A DNA stretch of 64,000 nucleotides from Meira nashicola (lineage: Eukaryota > Basidiomycota > Exobasidiomycetes > Exobasidiales > Brachybasidiaceae). The notes under the pieces are model-generated. The model was not told the DNA's origin. It worked only from the letters and a program-made list of their open reading frames with translations, and made no database searches. Of the stretch, positions 59,505 to 64,000 are shown in pieces. The position numbers and the translations under genes were made by a program. The stretch is from positions 1,302,001 through 1,366,000 of the forward strand of contig BCJU01000002.1 of NCBI GenBank assembly GCA_001600355.1. The letters run 5' to 3'. Each line of letters opens with the position of its first letter. Position 1 is the first letter of the stretch.

Positions 59505-61135
59505 AGTGAGTGTGGTGAGTGGTGAATAAAAGAATATTGTTTGATTGGAGTGAATTGTTTTAGGGAAAGGAAAACGATGCAAAATATATGCTTTTTTATA
59601 CCTTTTCTTCTCAAAACATTCTCAAACAAGATCTTAAACAATCTTATAAAAAGTACGCCATACGATCTTCTTAACAACCCCCTTACGCCCGGATCAGGGG
59701 ATCAGATCGTTATCATCATTTGGAGTAAATGATCACTGTTCTTACTTTTCATGTTGGCGCAGTGACCTCCTATTTCATTTCAATGCATCTTCTTGGACCC
59801 CCTTTAAATGAATCAAAATAGAATCAAATGCAAATTTAACGCAAAGATCCTTTGAATATGAATTCAAAGAACTGGTTATTTATAGTCACACAAGGATATC
59901 ATCACAACCAAAGTTTTGATGATGAGCTTTGATCTCGTTTATAGAAAAGAAAGGCTTTATTTTATGAGTTCTTTCCTTCTAAAAAAAGAAGGTCAAAATT
60001 GCAATTTAATTCTTCTGTTGATCATTAACGGGCTAAAATCAGACCATTTGCCAAGAAAACGCGGCTGTTAGGGTCAAGTTGATTGATAGTGCATCGTCTC
60101 CTTAATTTCGATGGAAAGGATCCGAGCTTCCGTTTGTGATTGTTGTTTAAACGCCTTTTTTTTATGATTTTTTATTCCATCTCCGAGGATTAAATATGAT
60201 GTGAATATTTGCGCCTAACCATCACTTGATAATGTGATCTTATCCTCCGATTCGCAGCAAGATCTCATGTTGGTGAAAATGCTTCACAATCTTTAAAAGG
60301 CATACATACATACATACCCACATTCAGCATGTATGTATATGTGCATACACGACAAAGAACGCTACGCTGTGTACGCTATCTGATGGATTACAAGGAGGAA
60401 CAGTGAAGCCACAACTACAGCAGTGCACTACAGTGTATCAAGCCGTATCGCCCGCTTTTGCTTTCCTTCTCCGTCAGTTGTCAAAAGCCCCGCCGGTCCA
60501 GCCACGGCTAATGTACGTACGAAAAAAAAATAAACAATAACGCGAAGAATAAGAAAATAAGCATCAACTGGTTTAATGCCTTTGATTGGTTATCAGATTA
60601 ACCTAGACTATGCATTTTTCTCATTCATTCTCGCGTGATTATTTTGGCCTAGCGCCGCTCGCCTGTGTTTTTCGGTAGTGAATTTAATGAGAAGACACAA
60701 ACTGTCAGACGAGAAAATACATCAGATCAATCTTCTCTCCGAATGAGGCATTTTTTCGCAATTGTCATGCATCCTACCACGAGGCAATTGTACATACATA
60801 CTTGTACATATATATGAATGTATGCGTGATTTTATTGCAGCTTTTGTACCTGAAAGAAAGAAGTGAAAGATTGATTGACAGGTAAAAGCAAAACATCAAC
60901 TGTATGCAGGTCCAAAAAATTCCCTCAACCTTTTTTTTTCTTAATCATTCATTTTATCGGATAACATCATACCGCCGCCAAATGCAATCAAATTAAGCTC
61001 TTCTCCGCCGGGCTGAATGTGTAAATGCCTCATACGCAAATAAAAGGACATTGAGAGAATAAAAGAAGATAAAAAAAAGGGGGAACAACGTCATCTTGAA
61101 TTTAACCACCACCACCACCATCTTCAAGGTTGACA
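59505..61135. other. Divergent intergenic region, 1.6 kb, with tetranucleotide repeats
   Basis: Upstream of the secreted-protein gene (minus) and oxidase copy 2 (plus). Contains CATA runs at about 60301-60316 facing TATG runs at 60330-60338, and a similar pair near 60790-60825, which could form cruciforms. GATA-type hexamers occur at 60590-60595 (TTATCA) and 61067-61072 (AGATAA). No gene or RNA recognised. The length suggests complex regulation of the oxidase gene. Confidence 0.4.
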
Positions 61136-62977
61136 ATGATGCGTTGTACCAAAATGTATGCTTTGGTAGGATTACTTTGTTCTTCCTTATTGTCATCATA
61201 TGCTACAGCTGCAAATGTGACTTATGATTGGAATGTCGGTTGGGTGGAAAAGGTAAATTTGGATGGTCAATTTTCAAGAAGAGCGATTGGTATAAATGGC
61301 ATTTATCCACCTCCAGTCATCAATCTTAATCAATCAGATTCATTTACCATCAATTTCAAAAACGCATTTGGTGATGGAAGAGCAACTGCTTTACACTCTC
61401 ATGGAATGTTTTTCAACAATACAGGCTTTTTCGATGGTGCAGCTTCTGTAACTCAATGTCCTATCCCTGACGGAGGACAAATTGCTTATCAACCTCTCAA
61501 TTCACCTCTCAGTCCTGCCGGTCATCAAGCACAATGGGGTACTTTCTGGACTCATGGTCATTATGACGGTCAATATGTTGATGGATTAAGAACACCTGCA
61601 ATCATTCATGCGGACAATGAACCACACAAATATGATGATGATTTTACCATCATTTTAGCAGATTGGTATCATCGTGAACATAATGATTTGATCGTTAACG
61701 AATTCCTCAATGTCAAGAACCCAACTGGTGCAGAACCTGTGCCTGATTCTGGTTTGGTGTACTTTGCCCATACTGCAAAAGGAGCAAATGCTGAATATTT
61801 ACCAGGTTATAATGAAAACGCAACACTTTCTTTTGAACCAGGAAAGACATACAGATTACGATTAATCAACATGGCAGCTTTATCAATGTTTCACTTTTGG
61901 ATTGAAGGACATGATATGAGCATTATTGAAGCTGATGGTGTGGATATGGAAGCATTCCCGGTCGATGCTATCTCACTTTCAGTCGCTCAAAGATATTCTA
62001 TCTTGGTAACTGCAAGAAATGATACCACTCAAAATTGGCCAATGCACATCAACTTAGATCCAGACATGTACGATCAAGTACCGCCTGAATTACAACTCAA
62101 TTTGACTTCAACGATTTCATATAAAGAAGGTAATCCGATGGGATCCGATAGACCAACGATCGAATACGAATATTTCGATGATACAGCTTTAGTGCCTATA
62201 GTTGTTGAAGCACAACTTTCGGCTGATGTAACATTTGTTAAATCTTTTGATTTTAACACATACAGCAACGGAAAGAATTATGCTGCTTTTAATGGAACTT
62301 CTTTTGTAAGTTCACTTACACCAACTTTATTCACCGCAATGAGTATGCCAACAAACGAAACAAACTTAGCTCAAGTTTATGGACCAAATTCAAACGCAGT
62401 AGTTGTTGATCATTTGAAAGTGTTCGAAATTGAAATCATAAATTTGGATTCAGGTAATCATCCTTTTCATTTACACGGACATCATTTTCAAGTAGTTCAT
62501 AAAAGTCAAGATTTAACTTCTGATGATCCAACAATTAATCCACCAAAAAAAGAAAATCAACCAAACCCAATGCGTCGTGATACAATCTTAATTCCCGGTG
62601 GTGGAAGTGCTTCTTTACGTCTTGTTGCTGATAATCCAGGTGCTTGGTTCTTGCATTGTCATATCGATTTCCATTTAACAAGTGGTTTGGCAATGGTGGT
62701 CATTGAGGCACCTGAAAAAATTCAACAAAATTTAAACGTTCCATCTTATATGTATCAACAATGTCAACAAGCAGGTTTGCCTTTTACAGGTAACGCTGGT
62801 GGTATTCAATCTTTGACAAACTTTGGCGCTTTACCTGCAGGTCCAACACCTTTGAAATCAGGTTGGACTGCGAATGCTGTTGGCACATTTGTTGCTTGTT
62901 TGATCACTGCCCTTCTTGGTGTTGGAACTGTTTCATGGTACGGTTTCAGCTCCAAAGATGAAGATGAAGATGAGTAA
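61136..62977 (+). CDS. FET3: Membrane-anchored ferroxidase-type multicopper oxidase (Fet3 type), copy 2
   Basis: Cell-surface multicopper oxidase, 613 aa, likely oxidising Fe2+ in reductive iron uptake. ATG at 61136 (or the next codon), then a signal peptide (about 1-26, ending SYATAA). Copper ligands: LHSHG (87-89), THGH (140-142), HPFHLHGH (from 442) and HCHIDFH with Cys508. Glu181 in WYHREHND and Asp438 in NLDSGNHPF match the Fet3 Glu185 and Asp409 that bind and oxidise iron. A C-terminal membrane span is followed by an acidic tail (SSKDEDEDE). No insertions or deletions separate it from copy 1 across the catalytic core, but blocks of near-identical DNA alternate with divergent ones. A high-affinity iron permease gene, the usual partner, is not in the window. 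Confidence 0.9.
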   Translation: MMRCTKMYALVGLLCSSLLSSYATAANVTYDWNVGWVEKVNLDGQFSRRAIGINGIYPPPVINLNQSDSFTINFKNAFGDGRATALHSHGMFFNNTGFFDGAASVTQCPIPDGGQIAYQPLNSPLSPAGHQAQWGTFWTHGHYDGQYVDGLRTPAIIHADNEPHKYDDDFTIILADWYHREHNDLIVNEFLNVKNPTGAEPVPDSGLVYFAHTAKGANAEYLPGYNENATLSFEPGKTYRLRLINMAALSMFHFWIEGHDMSIIEADGVDMEAFPVDAISLSVAQRYSILVTARNDTTQNWPMHINLDPDMYDQVPPELQLNLTSTISYKEGNPMGSDRPTIEYEYFDDTALVPIVVEAQLSADVTFVKSFDFNTYSNGKNYAAFNGTSFVSSLTPTLFTAMSMPTNETNLAQVYGPNSNAVVVDHLKVFEIEIINLDSGNHPFHLHGHHFQVVHKSQDLTSDDPTINPPKKENQPNPMRRDTILIPGGGSASLRLVADNPGAWFLHCHIDFHLTSGLAMVVIEAPEKIQQNLNVPSYMYQQCQQAGLPFTGNAGGIQSLTNFGALPAGPTPLKSGWTANAVGTFVACLITALLGVGTVSWYGFSSKDEDEDE

Positions 62978-63084
62978 ATCAAACTTTTTCCTTTAGTTTA
63001 TCTCTTCCTGCTTAATGTATGTAATGAGTGAAAAAAAAATATCATTTATGCACAGAAATAAGAAAAGAATGAATCATATTTACC

Positions 63085-64000
63085 CTAAAGACGGAATTTG
63101 AGAGTGACAACCTCAAATGGTCGAACTTTCAAAGCGACCTTTCGTTGTTCTCCTTCGTCAGATGTGGTTCGAATTTGCAAACTTTCGTTCGAATCTTCTT
63201 GATCGTCTTCCAACATATTTGTACGGGTAACAGATTTGAATGGATACTTGCTGTTAATCACCACATTTGCATGACTTCCCAAAGATTCATATAATCGAAG
63301 AATGACCGTAGTTTCTCCGCTAGCTTTTTGTTCATGATAATCGAAATCATCCTCACCACGTTTGACCGTATCAAACACAATCGCTTGTGGCACACCACCA
63401 CGTGGCAAATCAAGGGTGAATGGCATCTCTGTATTGGGTGATTGTTCTGCAACGGAATAAGATAAAAGTCCATCTCCAATTTGCAATGGCTCATTAAAGC
63501 TTCTTGCCACATGAACCACATCAGAGGCTTCCAAGACATTCAAATGAGGATATAATCCAAATTTGATAACATGATCACCTTCATCTTGATGTGCATCTGG
63601 GTATGTAGCACCCTTTAAGAGTGACAAACGCATCAAACCACCTTCAACCGAATAACCGTACTTAGAATCCGTAACGAGGGCCAAACCAAGGCTAGATTCG
63701 GATAAATCGGCAAATTTATGTCCACAGACTTCGAATTTAGCAGCGTCCCAACTTGTGTTGCGGTATGTTGGACGTTTAGTGATACCGAATTGAGTTTCAT
63801 AAGAAGCAGTATCGGAACGCAAGATTGTTGGAACCTCAAAGCGTAAGAATTTATGTTTTTCCATCCAATGAACCTTGGCATCGAAATTGATGAGAGAACG
63901 AGCAAGCTTGGCAGCAGATTGGCTTCCGCTTGCAGCAGCCAAATTAGATGCAGGGATAGCATCCAAACTCAAAGCAATCGTGACGGAACTTTGACCAAAT
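63085..64000 (-). CDS. AMS1: Vacuolar-type alpha-mannosidase, GH38 C-terminal region (partial)
   Basis: C-terminal about 305 residues of a glycosyl hydrolase family 38 alpha-mannosidase, which trims mannose from glycans. The frame is open to the right edge, so the catalytic N-terminal part lies outside. Visible family segments include KVHWMEKHKFLRFEVP, ETQFGITKRPTYRNTSWDAAKFEVCGH (given here in part; tail FEVCGHKFADLSE), LVTDSKYGYSVEGGLMRLSL and GDHVIKFGLYPH. The end (VRPFEVVTLKFRL) matches the class II Ams1-type C-terminus. The catalytic residues cannot be assessed. Confidence 0.88.
   Translation of the reverse strand, partial: FGQSSVTIALSLDAIPASNLAAASGSQSAAKLARSLINFDAKVHWMEKHKFLRFEVPTILRSDTASYETQFGITKRPTYRNTSWDAAKFEVCGHKFADLSESSLGLALVTDSKYGYSVEGGLMRLSLLKGATYPDAHQDEGDHVIKFGLYPHLNVLEASDVVHVARSFNEPLQIGDGLLSYSVAEQSPNTEMPFTLDLPRGGVPQAIVFDTVKRGEDDFDYHEQKASGETTVILRLYESLGSHANVVINSKYPFKSVTRTNMLEDDQEDSNESLQIRTTSDEGEQRKVALKVRPFEVVTLKFRL

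Overview
The window is nuclear DNA from a fungus, most likely a basidiomycete. Introns are few and short (about 62-78 nt, gtragt...yag), apart from one 392-nt intron in a ribosomal-protein gene. Genes lie about 1.9 kb apart on both strands. The gene set is typically fungal: COG8, NUP84, QNS1, SLY41, CSR1, BYE1, uricase, a Dot5-type peroxiredoxin, FET3-type multicopper oxidases and vacuolar alpha-mannosidase. A BRD7/9-type bromodomain protein and a MED25-like protein point to Basidiomycota rather than budding yeasts. The low intron number suggests Ustilaginomycotina; this placement is inference. No tRNA, rRNA, CRISPR array, provirus or intact transposon was recognised.

Layout. 1-12 kb: a LON-RING protein cut by the left edge, ribosomal protein eL13, an unknown protein, a Cys-rich GPI-type surface protein, the MAG1 DNA glycosylase and a single-pass membrane protein. 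12.7-32.6 kb: a bromodomain protein, uricase, a 1.4-kb AT-rich gap, a MED25-like protein, a nucleoside transporter, COG8 with an unusual charged tail, a four-exon ubiquitin-like gene, NUP84, a small PPxY protein and a nuclear peroxiredoxin. 32.8-41.7 kb: a TKL kinase with a C1 domain, a gene-poor stretch with a possible small membrane protein and a strong hairpin, a BYE1/PHF3-type PHD-TFIIS-SPOC protein and a UPF0538 protein. 42.6-64 kb: a SEC14-like protein, a ferroxidase-like oxidase, an NRAMP transporter, NAD synthetase, SLY41, several small genes, a secreted protein, a second ferroxidase-like oxidase in opposite orientation, and a vacuolar alpha-mannosidase cut by the right edge.

Most genes are unrelated housekeeping neighbours. 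The one functional grouping is metal handling: NRAMP sits beside one ferroxidase-like gene, and a close paralogue lies 15 kb away. The two oxidases share near-identical blocks, which suggests gene conversion. They differ at the acidic residue that contributes to iron oxidation in Fet3. This pair is the strongest lead for follow-up. No clearly new multi-gene system was found. Several genes needed re-derived starts or exons, and these are given in the entries.
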